A stretch of DNA of 64,000 nucleotides from Lachnospira sp. UBA4346 (GTDB lineage: Bacteria; Bacillota; Clostridia; Lachnospirales; Lachnospiraceae), in assembly GCA_002394205.1 (NCBI GenBank), contig DGTC01000025.1:1-64000 (forward strand). Direction: 5' to 3'. The position numbers were made by a program, and so were the translations under genes. Below, piece by piece: positions 1-9,581 of this stretch (its first letter is position 1; the number at the start of each line of letters is the position of its first letter). The notes under the pieces were generated by a model, which did no database searches, was not told where the DNA came from, and was given only the letters and a program-made list of their open reading frames with translations.

Positions 1-1255
1 TTGCTTCAATCTGTCTGATACGCTCTCTTGTTACATTGAATTCCTTACCAACTTCCTCAAGGGTACGTGCACGTCCATCATCCATACCGAAACGAAGTCT
101 GAGAACCTTCTGCTCTCTTTCTGTCAATGTACTAAGTACTTCTACCAGCTGCTCTTTTAATAACGTAGATGCTGCTGCTTCGGCAGGTACCGGCACATTA
201 TCATCCTGAATGAAATCTCCTAAATGGCTGTCTTCCTCTTCACCAATTGGTGTCTCAAGTGATACGGGTTCCTGCGAAATCTTCTGAATTTCACGAACAC
301 GTTCTACTGGAATATCCATTGCTGCTGCAATTTCTTCCGGAGAAGGTTCTCTGCCTAATTCCTGTAAAAGCTGTCTTGATACTCGAACCAACTTATTGAT
401 TGTTTCAACCATATGAACCGGAATACGAATTGTTCTTGCCTGATCTGCAATCGCTCTTGTAATCGCCTGACGAATCCACCATGTTGCATACGTACTGAAC
501 TTATATCCTTTTCTGTAGTCGAACTTTTCAACCGCCTTAATCAAACCTAAGTTACCTTCCTGAATCAAATCAAGGAATAACATCCCTCGTCCAACATAGC
601 GTTTTGCAATACTTACAACTAATCGTAAATTGGCTTCTGCAAGTCTCTTCTTCGCCATTTCACCCTGATCGATTGCACGCTTGATTTCTCTTTGTTCTTC
701 TCTTGACAATGCCTTAAATGCCTGAATGTCTTCGAGCTGTTTACGCATTTCATTACCAAGTTCCATTTTCTGTGCAAAATTAATTTCTTCTTCTGCACTA
801 AGCAATGGCACTTTACCGATTTCCTTCAAATACATTCTGACTGGATCTTCAAGACCGACACCATCCGGAACAGATAAATCAATCTTTTCAATGTCAATAT
901 CATCTTCGTCATCTAAAATAATTTCATCGTCATCAGCATCATCATCCGGCATCTTAACATCTACATTGTTATTGTCTAAGAATTCAAATACTTTCTCCAT
1001 CTTATCTGCTTCGAAATCTGTATCTGCAAATGCTTTCATAATCTCATCATAATCAAGCATATTTTTCTTCTTCTTTGCAATCTGTAAGAGCTGTTTACAT
1101 TTTTCATCGAACTTTGCTGCCATCAGTTCAGCCTTTTGTTCTTCTGTTAATTCCTGCTGCTCTGCTTCTGATTTTGCCTTCTTTGTTGTCTTTTTGGCTG
1201 GCTTCTTTGCTTCTACTTTCAATTCTTCTAAGTTGTCTTCCATATTCTTAGCCAT
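1..1255 (-). CDS. rpoD: RNA polymerase primary sigma factor RpoD (sigma-70/SigA), 3' end beyond window
   Basis: Housekeeping sigma factor that directs RNA polymerase to -35/-10 promoters. About 418 codons are visible. A Lys/Ala-rich N-terminus and a very acidic stretch (Asp/Glu runs near residues 75-105) are followed by region 1.2 (VRMYLKEIGKVPLL), region 2 (RLVVSIAKRYVGRGMLFLDL and the YATWWIRQAI helix), region 3, and region 4 up to TRERIRQIEA, where the left edge cuts off the last 20-25 residues. The ATG at 1253-1255 follows an AAGGAAGG ribosome site. It lies 36 bp after dnaG on the same strand, the usual dnaG-rpoD order of Firmicutes, so it is probably in one operon with dgt and dnaG. Confidence 0.97.
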   Translation of the reverse strand, partial: MAKNMEDNLEELKVEAKKPAKKTTKKAKSEAEQQELTEEQKAELMAAKFDEKCKQLLQIAKKKKNMLDYDEIMKAFADTDFEADKMEKVFEFLDNNNVDVKMPDDDADDDEIILDDEDDIDIEKIDLSVPDGVGLEDPVRMYLKEIGKVPLLSAEEEINFAQKMELGNEMRKQLEDIQAFKALSREEQREIKRAIDQGEMAKKRLAEANLRLVVSIAKRYVGRGMLFLDLIQEGNLGLIKAVEKFDYRKGYKFSTYATWWIRQAITRAIADQARTIRIPVHMVETINKLVRVSRQLLQELGREPSPEEIAAAMDIPVERVREIQKISQEPVSLETPIGEEEDSHLGDFIQDDNVPVPAEAAASTLLKEQLVEVLSTLTEREQKVLRLRFGMDDGRARTLEEVGKEFNVTRERIRQIEA

Positions 1256-1291
1256 GTCTCTTATCCTTCCTTTTTCGAATGTTTTATATTT

Positions 1292-3058
1292 TTAAAGCTG
1301 AATCTGTATATCTTTTAATCGAATCTGCTGCATCATCAATTCCTGAAACAGCTTTGTGTCATTGCTTTGCTGTGCCTTGTCCATTGCGTCATTTAAACTG
1401 TTTTCCCTGACCTTTTTCACAGTATCATTGAGTGCTTTCTGTCTCTCATTTTGGTTCAGGCTGTCATCTAAATCTGCACTAAATAACGCCGCAACCTCGC
1501 TGTGCTCTTCCTCAGTGTCATATGTATTGACAATTGCTGCCGGATTTACTTTTCCCTCCTGCAGCTGCACATATAACTTTGTGGCTACATCATGCAATAA
1601 TGAATCAATAAAATCGTCTGGGCCTATATATTCCTTGATTTTATCGTAAATGGTCTGATCATTAATCATCCATGTCAAAAGAATCTTCTCGGCTTTTCGC
1701 ACACCGGATTCCCGGCGAACCTTTGTCCGATTCTGATTCTTTGTCTGATTATTTGCTCTCGTATTGCTTCCAAAACTTCCGTAAGAAGCGACAAGTTCTG
1801 CCATTCCATCATAGGAAATGGTAAATTCCTGACAAACTGCCCGCATATAATTCTCACGTTCAAGTTTCTTAGAAAACGTTATCAGCTTCTTTGCGACTTC
1901 CTGCTCAAATATCGTAGACTGCTCCGGATCACTTCGATCGTACTGCCGTGCCATCGCACCAATTTCATACAGGAAGCTGTTCTGTGCCTTATCAATACGT
2001 TCCTGAAAGGCTTCTGCTCCCAGATTTTTGATAAATTCATCCGGATCTTTGTACGGCTGCATATTGATTACTTTCGTTGACAGTCCCGCTTCTTTCAGAA
2101 TTGGAATCGCACGAAGTGCTGCTTTCGTTCCGGCTTCATCACTGTCATACGTTATCAACACCTGATTGGTATACCGCTTCATTAACATTGCCTGTCCCGG
2201 TGTAAGTGCCGTTCCAAGACTTGCGACCGCCTGTGAAAATCCTGCCTTATGAAGTGCAATAACATCCATATACCCTTCACAGATTATCATATTCGGCTTC
2301 CTAGAAAGTCTTGCAATATTTAATCCATATAGATTTCTGCTCTTGTCAAACAGCTTCGTTTCCGGTGAGTTCAGATATTTCGGCTTTGCATCCCCTAAAA
2401 CTCTTCCGCCAAAACCGATTACACGATTATTAATGTCCATAATCGGAAACATGACTCTGTTCCAGAATTTATCATGAATTCCCCGCTCATACGTAAACAA
2501 GCCGGATTCCTTGAGTAAGTCATCTTCATATCCTTTTTCTTTCAAATAACGGTATAATGCATTTCCCGTCTGACCGGCATATCCCAATCCAAAACGATTC
2601 ATTGTTGCTGCATCTAATCCTCTCTTTTGAAAGTAGGATAATCCTAACGCACCCTGTTCACTTTTCAATTCGTGATAATAATACGTTGCTGCCAATTTAT
2701 TAATTTCTAACAGCTTCGTCTTAATATCTCTTTTTTTCTTTTCTTCATCAGACAGTGTTGTCTCTTCTAATGTCATTCCCGCCCTGTCTCCAAGCATTTT
2801 GACTGCTTCTAAAAATGTCATATTTTCATATTCCATGATAAAAGTAATCACATTTCCACCTACTCCACATCCAAAACAGTGATACAACTGTTTATTCTGG
2901 GATACGGAAAACGAAGGGGACTTTTCATTATGAAATGGACATAGTCCGACATAGGAACTACCTGTCTTTTTCAATTTTATATAATTCGAAATGACATCTA
3001 CAATATCATTTCTCGATACTACTTCTTCAATTACTTCACTTGAATACATATCTTCCAA
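1292..3058 (-). CDS. dnaG: DNA primase DnaG
   Basis: Synthesises RNA primers at the replication fork together with the replicative helicase. 588 aa, a normal length. The N-terminal CHC2 zinc finger is visible as C40-x2-H43-x17-C61-x2-C64. The primase core follows (roughly residues 125-250), then the Toprim catalytic fold from about residue 255 (ICEGYMD carries the acidic Glu; YDSDEAG the Asp pair). The C-terminal 130 residues are the helicase-interacting region, preceded by an Asn/Arg/Lys-rich linker. It lies 27 bp downstream of the dgt-like gene and 36 bp upstream of rpoD, all on the minus strand. Confidence 0.97.
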   Translation of the reverse strand: MEDMYSSEVIEEVVSRNDIVDVISNYIKLKKTGSSYVGLCPFHNEKSPSFSVSQNKQLYHCFGCGVGGNVITFIMEYENMTFLEAVKMLGDRAGMTLEETTLSDEEKKKRDIKTKLLEINKLAATYYYHELKSEQGALGLSYFQKRGLDAATMNRFGLGYAGQTGNALYRYLKEKGYEDDLLKESGLFTYERGIHDKFWNRVMFPIMDINNRVIGFGGRVLGDAKPKYLNSPETKLFDKSRNLYGLNIARLSRKPNMIICEGYMDVIALHKAGFSQAVASLGTALTPGQAMLMKRYTNQVLITYDSDEAGTKAALRAIPILKEAGLSTKVINMQPYKDPDEFIKNLGAEAFQERIDKAQNSFLYEIGAMARQYDRSDPEQSTIFEQEVAKKLITFSKKLERENYMRAVCQEFTISYDGMAELVASYGSFGSNTRANNQTKNQNRTKVRRESGVRKAEKILLTWMINDQTIYDKIKEYIGPDDFIDSLLHDVATKLYVQLQEGKVNPAAIVNTYDTEEEHSEVAALFSADLDDSLNQNERQKALNDTVKKVRENSLNDAMDKAQQSNDTKLFQELMMQQIRLKDIQIQL

Positions 3059-3085
3059 CCTTCATAATGAATGTTCGAACCCGTA

Positions 3086-4096
3086 TTATTCAACTGTCCA
3101 TGCCTTTGGTACGAATATATTATTAAATGTCTGAATTGCGTATTGATCACTCATTCCGGCAATATAATCACATACTACTCTTTCTAGTGAATCTTTTCGC
3201 TGATTCATCAGCATTTTATAATGCTCTGGAAGCTCAGCCGGATTGTCTAAATAGTATGTATACAATTCACGAATGAGCTTGTCTACCTTCTGCTCTTCTG
3301 TCTTTGCAATAGAATTCTGATATACATGCGTAAACATAAACTTTCGCAAATCCATCATCGCCTGTTCCACTTCCTCTGACATACAGATATCCGCCTTATC
3401 GAGGCTGTGATAAATAATATCCCGAATCAATGTATTCAAACGTGCTTTCGTCGTATCTCCTAACACTTTTGTATACGCTTTCGGAATATCTTCTTCCCGA
3501 ATTACCTTTGCACGAATACTATCATCAATATCATGGTTAATATACGCAATCTTATCTGACAGACGTACAATTTTTCCTTCCAGCGTTGCCGGTGTTGTAT
3601 TCGTACCATGATTGAGAATTCCATCACGCACTTCCTTGGTAAGATTCAATCCTTTTCCTTCTTTTTCAAGGACTTCTACCACACGGATACTCTGCTTGTA
3701 ATGTCTAAATCCCTGTGAACAAATCGCATCTAATGTCCGCTCGCCGGCATGCCCAAATGGTGTATGTCCAAGATCATGTCCTAACGCAATCGCTTCCGTC
3801 AAATCTTCATTTAATCGCAATGCCCTTGCAATACTTCTTGCAATCTGCGCAACCTCCAACGTATGCGTTAAACGTGTCCGGTAATGATCTCCCTCCGGTG
3901 CAATAAAAACCTGTGTCTTGTGTTTTAATCTTCGAAAGGATTTACAGTGCAGAATTCTATCTCTGTCCCGTTGATAAATCGTACGTATAGTACATGGTTC
4001 TTCCTGATAATCCCTTCCTTGTGATTTATCACTAAAACTGGCATACGGACTAAAATGCATATGCTCAAATCGTTCCTGTTCTTCTCTAATATTCAT
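3086..4096 (-). CDS. dgt: dGTPase-like HD-domain triphosphohydrolase
   Basis: Deoxyguanosinetriphosphate triphosphohydrolase-like protein of 336 aa, predicted to hydrolyse dNTPs to nucleoside plus triphosphate. HD-domain metal ligands are visible: the RLTHTLEV histidine near residue 78, the HDLGHTPFGHAGE block at 107-119 (His107-Asp108), and Asp in SDKIAYINHD near 185. It matches the shorter Gram-positive type that sits beside dnaG and rpoD in clostridial genomes. It is probably the first gene of the dgt-dnaG-rpoD transcript. Substrate preference cannot be read from sequence, because many homologues act on several dNTPs. Confidence 0.9.
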   Translation of the reverse strand: MNIREEQERFEHMHFSPYASFSDKSQGRDYQEEPCTIRTIYQRDRDRILHCKSFRRLKHKTQVFIAPEGDHYRTRLTHTLEVAQIARSIARALRLNEDLTEAIALGHDLGHTPFGHAGERTLDAICSQGFRHYKQSIRVVEVLEKEGKGLNLTKEVRDGILNHGTNTTPATLEGKIVRLSDKIAYINHDIDDSIRAKVIREEDIPKAYTKVLGDTTKARLNTLIRDIIYHSLDKADICMSEEVEQAMMDLRKFMFTHVYQNSIAKTEEQKVDKLIRELYTYYLDNPAELPEHYKMLMNQRKDSLERVVCDYIAGMSDQYAIQTFNNIFVPKAWTVE

Positions 4097-4197
4097 ATCG
4101 TAACCCTCATAAACACTTCTGCAAAAATGGGCTCTAACTATAATATTCTTCGCATAAGAAGTATTTCCTTTTTTTCTTTTTTATTTTTCCGTAAAAT

Positions 4198-4569
4198 TTA
4201 AATTTTTTTCAAAGGTGCGGCAAATGCACCGATTGCTCCTGCTAATACACAGACAATGACACCTCTGACCATCGCACTATATGCAAATTGTTCCTTATTT
4301 CCCAATAAAATTGAAACGCCCGTCAATACTGCAAAATAAGCCACACCAAATCCGATTCCCCAAATTAATCTCCTTGTTCCTGCCTGTCTTGCCAACATAA
4401 ATCCTCCAACAAATGTAGCAACTGCATAAATCAGTACAATTCCGGCTGTTACCTGCCATTCTGATAATCCCATACGATACATTCCAAAAGATAATACAAC
4501 CAAAAGAATCCCTGTAATTGCATACGATACAACTGATGTTTTTAAAATATCTAACATTCTATCTGACAT
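4198..4569 (-). CDS. small four-helix membrane protein, TIGR04086 (YrzE-like) family
   Basis: 123 aa with four predicted membrane helices (roughly residues 10-31, 36-59, 68-88 and 98-118) and short loops. It resembles the TIGR04086 family of uncharacterised Firmicutes integral membrane proteins. That assignment is from recollection of the pattern, not a search. It stands alone on the minus strand, divergent from the CorC-like gene at 4789 across a 219-bp gap that must hold both promoters. Function unknown. Confidence 0.75.
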   Translation of the reverse strand: MSDRMLDILKTSVVSYAITGILLVVLSFGMYRMGLSEWQVTAGIVLIYAVATFVGGFMLARQAGTRRLIWGIGFGVAYFAVLTGVSILLGNKEQFAYSAMVRGVIVCVLAGAIGAFAAPLKKI

Positions 4570-4788
4570 AATTTTCCCAACCCTTCATTATTTCTATAAT
4601 TCTATTTTATGACATAAATGAGAATATAGAACCGAAAGTATATCTTTTCTTGATTGTTATAACTTTAACATATTCTGTACACGCCTGTTTTTTGTATAAT
4701 CGACATTTCATTTGACATGATACATTCTTTTTAGTAGAATTTTATCATTACATTTATTTTAATTATTTTAACAAAGGAGTGATTTTTT

Positions 4789-6057
4789 TTGGATACGGAC
4801 AGTATCACGCAACTTATCATCATTATTATTCTTGTCGCTCTTTCTGCATTTTTTTCCTCTGCAGAAACTGCACTAACCACAGTTAACAAAATTCGCATCC
4901 GTTCTCTCATTGATGACGGCAATAAACGAGCAATCACTGTTAATAAAATTATTGAGCAGTCTAATAAAATGCTCAGTGCAATCTTAATCGGAAATAATAT
5001 TGTTAATATTTCCGCTTCTGCACTGACAACACAATGGACTATTCGTGTATTCGGAAATTATGCAACAGGTATTGCAACCGGAATTCTGACATTAACCGTT
5101 CTGATTCTTGGAGAAATTACACCGAAAACTGCCGCTACCATTTATTCTGAGAAAATCTCATTAATATATGCACCTATTATTTATACATTGATGTATATAT
5201 TAACACCTGTGATTTTCATTGTGGATCATCTTGCAGGTGGTTTTATGCGACTCATTCATCTTGACCGAACCAATGGTTCCAGCAAAATAACAGAAGACGA
5301 ATTAAGAACTTTCGTTCAGGTTAGTCACGAAGATGGTGTTATCGAATCAAATGAAAAGAAAATCATCAACAATCTCTTTGATTTTGGCGATACCGAAGCT
5401 AAAGATGTCATGATTCCACGAATTGATATGACACTGGCAGATATCAACACTTCTTACAATGAGATTATTGCATTATTCCGTGAGACAAAATATACACGAA
5501 TTCCAATTTTTGAAAATGACATCGATAATGTTGTCGGTATACTCAATATCAAAGATTTAATTCTCGTTCCTCACCATTCGGATTTTCAGATTCGGACAAT
5601 TATGCGTAAACCATTCTTTACATATGAGCATAAGAACACCTCTGAATTATTCAATCAAATGCAGCGTAATTCTCACAGTATTTGCATTGTTTTAGATGAA
5701 TATGGTTCTACTGCCGGTATGATTACAACCGAGGACTTATTAGAAGAAATTGTTGGTGAAATCCGTGATGAATATGATGCAGATGAGACAGATCCATTTG
5801 TAAAGGTAGGTGTTAATACTTATCTGGTAGATGGTTCTTACAAATTAGATGATATCAATGATGCATTAAATATTTCTCTCGTATCCGAAGATAATGACTC
5901 GATTGGCGGTTACATTATTGAAAAGTTAGATCGTTTCCCTGAAGTTGGCGAACAATTCGAACTTGATACCCTTCATATTAAAATTGAACGTGCCACTGCA
6001 AATCGAATTGAATTAATCTTAATCAAAGTAACCACATCTGATACAACTGAATCATAA
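4789..6057 (+). CDS. CorC/HlyC-family membrane protein (CNNM/DUF21-CBS-CorC_HlyC)
   Basis: 422-aa transporter-like protein of the family once called hemolysin C, now linked to magnesium/cobalt efflux. The DUF21 membrane domain covers residues 1 to about 190. The CBS pair follows (MIPRIDMTLADI near 208, and TEDLLEEIVGEI near 325). The C-terminal CorC_HlyC domain begins near residue 345 (FVKVGVNTYLVDGSYKLDD). The start is TTG at 4789, supported by AAAGGAG six to eight bases upstream; no in-frame ATG lies close enough. A 13-bp stem terminator follows at 6068-6105. Ion specificity is not deducible. Confidence 0.92.
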   Translation: MDTDSITQLIIIIILVALSAFFSSAETALTTVNKIRIRSLIDDGNKRAITVNKIIEQSNKMLSAILIGNNIVNISASALTTQWTIRVFGNYATGIATGILTLTVLILGEITPKTAATIYSEKISLIYAPIIYTLMYILTPVIFIVDHLAGGFMRLIHLDRTNGSSKITEDELRTFVQVSHEDGVIESNEKKIINNLFDFGDTEAKDVMIPRIDMTLADINTSYNEIIALFRETKYTRIPIFENDIDNVVGILNIKDLILVPHHSDFQIRTIMRKPFFTYEHKNTSELFNQMQRNSHSICIVLDEYGSTAGMITTEDLLEEIVGEIRDEYDADETDPFVKVGVNTYLVDGSYKLDDINDALNISLVSEDNDSIGGYIIEKLDRFPEVGEQFELDTLHIKIERATANRIELILIKVTTSDTTES

Positions 6058-6067
6058 CTATATTTCT

Positions 6068-6105
6068 AATAACACATAAGTTTATTGCTTGTGTGTTATT
6101 TTTTT
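6068..6105 (+). terminator. intrinsic terminator of the CorC-like gene, overlapping the convergent stop codon
   Basis: Left arm 6068-6080 pairs with 6088-6100 (13 bp, one G-T mismatch), followed by a T run to 6105. The right arm contains the TAA stop (6096-6098) of the convergent InlB-repeat gene, so the two genes share this element. Confidence 0.85.
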
Positions 6106-9100
6106 CTCTCAATCACTCCTGCCGAATCTATTTTCCACACCTGAACACATTTTTCATCTGAATATGCCTGTATCTCCTGCTGTGTTAAATTTCCTAATTT
6201 GTTATACCAGTCTTCAATTCCCTCTGCCTGTTTTTGAATAATCTGCTCATACCAAGTGGAGGCAATTCGAATGGTCTGTATTTTTCGAACCACCTGTGGT
6301 TCCGGCTCCAATTCATCTTTTGTTGCATGTGCAGTTCTTTCTACATCTTTAGCCGGCATTATAAATGTTACTTCAATCATGTCAAGCGTTGTGTTGTCTT
6401 CTCTTGTCCAGTTCGCCCAAGTATAACCTGTGTATACAGTTGCCTTGATCGTTACCGACTGACCATAATAATATGTATCTGCTCCACGAACATCTGTGAT
6501 ACCGGTTGTCTTGTTTAACTTGACTTCATACTTATTTCTTGTGTAGTAGTAATTTACCACAGTAGTTCCGTCTGCCTTAATTGTAACCTTCTGTGTTGCA
6601 GGTGCTGTAAATCCAGTATATGTCTTTACTGCCGGTATTACCATAGATGCTGTTGCTCCGATTAAGTTCTCTGTATCTGTTAAGTCATAATTCGTTGTAT
6701 CGTGCTTTGTTGCATCTGAATTAATCTTCTGTTTCCAGTGCTTTACCGTATACTTTGTATCTGTGTTTGGTACTGCGTTGGCTGTGAAAGCGACATCTGT
6801 TGAAGGCATTGTAAATGTGTAGCTAGAATCTGCAATTGTCTTACCATCCGATTTCTTCCAGTTTGTAAAATGATACCCTGTCATTGCCGTGGCATCAATG
6901 TTTACAGATTGTCCTACATAGTACGTTCCTGCGCCTGTTGTTTTGGCAATTCCGCTTCCTTTGGTTAAGGTTACTTTGTATGATAATCTCTTGTAATACA
7001 ACTTAATTACTGTATTGCCTGTAATGATTGTCTTCTCTTTGCTCTTGTTGGAATCATATTCTGTTCGGTTCTCCACAATCAGGGAAGAATCCTTTAAGTC
7101 TGTGTGTTTTATGACTGTGCCGTAAGGCTTGCTTAGCGTTGTTGTCTTTCGTGGTTTTTCCGGATAGTTTCCATCTGTATCCATAACGTAATGCTCAACC
7201 GTAACGTCATAATTATTCGTCTGTGCTGTCGCATTGGCAGTTATGGTTACGTCTTTTGCAGGCATTACAAAATATGCCGGATTGCTCTTTTCTGTTGTGT
7301 TATCGCTAAATTCTGTATATCCTGTCCATCTGTTCCAGGTATAAGTATGCTGTGCATCGTTTGGCAACATATATGCATGTATTGTAATCTTTGCACCATA
7401 GTATATCTTGTCTCCTGCTTTCTTCGTTACACCGTTTGCTGTGTAATTAACGTTCTTAATTCCTGTTCCGTTCTTTAATGTTACGGTATACTGGTTTCTT
7501 GTGTAGTAGTAATTTACCACAGTAGTTCCGTCTGCCTTAATCGTAACCTTCTGTGTTGCAGGAGAAGTGAATCCTGTATACGTTTTTACGGCGGGTGTTA
7601 CGCTGTTTCCGGTTGTACCGGTTACGTTTTCCGTGTCTTTTAGCGTATAGTTAGATGCGTTCTTCTTCGCTGCATCACTGTTTATATTCTGTAGCCAATG
7701 TTTTACGGTGTACTTCGTGTCTGTGTTTGGCTTATAATGTGCTCTGTAATTTTTGTCTCCTACGCTGCCTTTTGTAATGGTTACTTTGGTGTTATAAGTT
7801 CCACTTGCAATACCTGTTCCACTCCAACCGATGAATGTGTAACCTTGTTTTGTTGGGTTATTCAGTGTAAAGGTATTCGTATTGATTGTATACTCTGTAG
7901 GATTGGTCTTACCACCAAGCGTACCGCCTTGCAAATTGTAATTGATTGTATACGTATGAAGTTTAAAGAATCTGTACACGGTTACATTTGCTCCACTTAC
8001 AACGGCTGATGAACTGGAATTATAATCATACCCTTTGTAATACTTGCTGCTTGTTGTATTTGTTCCTAAATCTTCACCGCTTACTCTTGTTCCGTCTGCA
8101 ACTGTTTTCGTCTGCGAACCAAGAAGCATACCATTTTTATCTCCCACCACATCCTTGTAAGTTACGTTGTAATATTTCGTGTCAGGCGTTAGAGCTTCCC
8201 ACTGTGCATGAATAATATAACTTGCCGGCTGTGTGTTATTCTTAATCCAACCACCTATAAGTGTATTGTTGGTGTTGCCATTATTCATAACATCATCACC
8301 GTCTGAAAACTTGTACCACCGACTTGAATCCGTCCTGTATGTACCTGTAAAAGAATGCCACTGATTGTCCGTACCAAACACTTCTTCTACATTCTTCTTG
8401 CCATTGCTATATATTCGTGTTAATGCATATCCTGTCCACTTATAGCCACTTCTTGTAAATATGTTGCCTCCTGCGAAACGAATCTTATTTCCTTCAACTA
8501 GTGTGCGGTTTAATATAGAAATATTTTCTCCGCTTGTCATTGTTCCACCGTTGGCATTATATGTGAAGGTATATTCTGGGGTCCAGACTGCTTCGAATGT
8601 GGCATCTTTAAATAAGGAATCGTAATACTTACCGTCATTTAAAATACTTGTCCACTCTGCACTTGTTGCGGTGTAACCATGCTCTGCACCACCGGATGTC
8701 AACTTCCATCCCACAAACTTATATCCAGCTCTTTGTGGATTAGATAATTGAATTCCATCGGTCAGTCCAAGACGCTCTATTGTAACATTACTTGTATTAC
8801 CACCATAATTACCGCCGTTAAGTTTGAAGGTATATCTGAATGGTTTGGTTACCAACGAAAAGTGATTGTATTTTTGTAACTCAGATGATTGCAATGTATT
8901 ATCCATACCAGAACCATCTGCTTCTACATTATTATTTAGTCGAAATACCGGAACGATATACTTCACACGATTATAACGCTCATTGGCATCTGTTATGGCT
9001 TGTGTATCTGCTGGAGATACACCTACTGTCCAAGATGTTTTAACATCACGCCAAGGTGCATTTACCAACAGATTGCCATATTCGTCATACTCTAATGGAC

Positions 9101-9527
9101 ACCAATACAAGGCTTTCATTGCATCTGACATTTTACTATCGCCACCCTGCAATTTCGGACTTTCATCAAAATTTGTTGTATCATCCATCGCTGCAACAAT
9201 AGAAATCGTCTGTCTTGCTTGAACTTCAATTGCTCTACCATATGTAATACGAGAATTCGTATATAACTGAATATCATCAAATGCTCTCATACCATCATCA
9301 TAGACTTTATTTGTGTCGATTGTACCATACCCCCACATATAATTCTTAATTCCTTGAATTAAATCATGTTGGTTATCTCGCTTCAAAGAAACCATATTCT
9401 GAATTAAATCATTCCATGAATACTCAACTGCATATACATTTTCATTATAAAAAGAAAACAGGCCTGTCATTGTAAATAATACAATGAGCAGACCTGCGAT
9501 AAAACGCTTATTTAATCTGTTTATCAT
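6096..9527 (-). CDS. large secreted InlB/MucBP-repeat protein
   Basis: 1143 aa with a clear Sec signal peptide (basic MINRLNKR, hydrophobic core, AVEYS). The N-terminal 220 residues are unfamiliar. Then come Listeria-Bacteroides (InlB B-type) repeats marked by FxLNGGxYG, NPTKQGYTFIGWSG and similar blocks, and two near-identical MucBP-like modules (KYTVKHW...NYYYTR). The two modules are encoded by nearly identical DNA exactly 960 bp apart (about 6535-6603 and 7495-7563). There is no LPxTG signal or C-terminal membrane helix; the protein ends in a charged segment. It is the last gene of the minus-strand run that starts with the Tad-like genes, 54 bp after the WWK-repeat gene. Probably an adhesin or cell-surface matrix protein. 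Retention mechanism unknown. Confidence 0.85.
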   Translation of the reverse strand: MINRLNKRFIAGLLIVLFTMTGLFSFYNENVYAVEYSWNDLIQNMVSLKRDNQHDLIQGIKNYMWGYGTIDTNKVYDDGMRAFDDIQLYTNSRITYGRAIEVQARQTISIVAAMDDTTNFDESPKLQGGDSKMSDAMKALYWCPLEYDEYGNLLVNAPWRDVKTSWTVGVSPADTQAITDANERYNRVKYIVPVFRLNNNVEADGSGMDNTLQSSELQKYNHFSLVTKPFRYTFKLNGGNYGGNTSNVTIERLGLTDGIQLSNPQRAGYKFVGWKLTSGGAEHGYTATSAEWTSILNDGKYYDSLFKDATFEAVWTPEYTFTYNANGGTMTSGENISILNRTLVEGNKIRFAGGNIFTRSGYKWTGYALTRIYSNGKKNVEEVFGTDNQWHSFTGTYRTDSSRWYKFSDGDDVMNNGNTNNTLIGGWIKNNTQPASYIIHAQWEALTPDTKYYNVTYKDVVGDKNGMLLGSQTKTVADGTRVSGEDLGTNTTSSKYYKGYDYNSSSSAVVSGANVTVYRFFKLHTYTINYNLQGGTLGGKTNPTEYTINTNTFTLNNPTKQGYTFIGWSGTGIASGTYNTKVTITKGSVGDKNYRAHYKPNTDTKYTVKHWLQNINSDAAKKNASNYTLKDTENVTGTTGNSVTPAVKTYTGFTSPATQKVTIKADGTTVVNYYYTRNQYTVTLKNGTGIKNVNYTANGVTKKAGDKIYYGAKITIHAYMLPNDAQHTYTWNRWTGYTEFSDNTTEKSNPAYFVMPAKDVTITANATAQTNNYDVTVEHYVMDTDGNYPEKPRKTTTLSKPYGTVIKHTDLKDSSLIVENRTEYDSNKSKEKTIITGNTVIKLYYKRLSYKVTLTKGSGIAKTTGAGTYYVGQSVNIDATAMTGYHFTNWKKSDGKTIADSSYTFTMPSTDVAFTANAVPNTDTKYTVKHWKQKINSDATKHDTTNYDLTDTENLIGATASMVIPAVKTYTGFTAPATQKVTIKADGTTVVNYYYTRNKYEVKLNKTTGITDVRGADTYYYGQSVTIKATVYTGYTWANWTREDNTTLDMIEVTFIMPAKDVERTAHATKDELEPEPQVVRKIQTIRIASTWYEQIIQKQAEGIEDWYNKLGNLTQQEIQAYSDEKCVQVWKIDSAGVIERKK

Positions 9528-9581
9528 AGATTATTTCCTTTCTCTCTGATAGATAATAAGGAAATTTGATTTGATTGATTA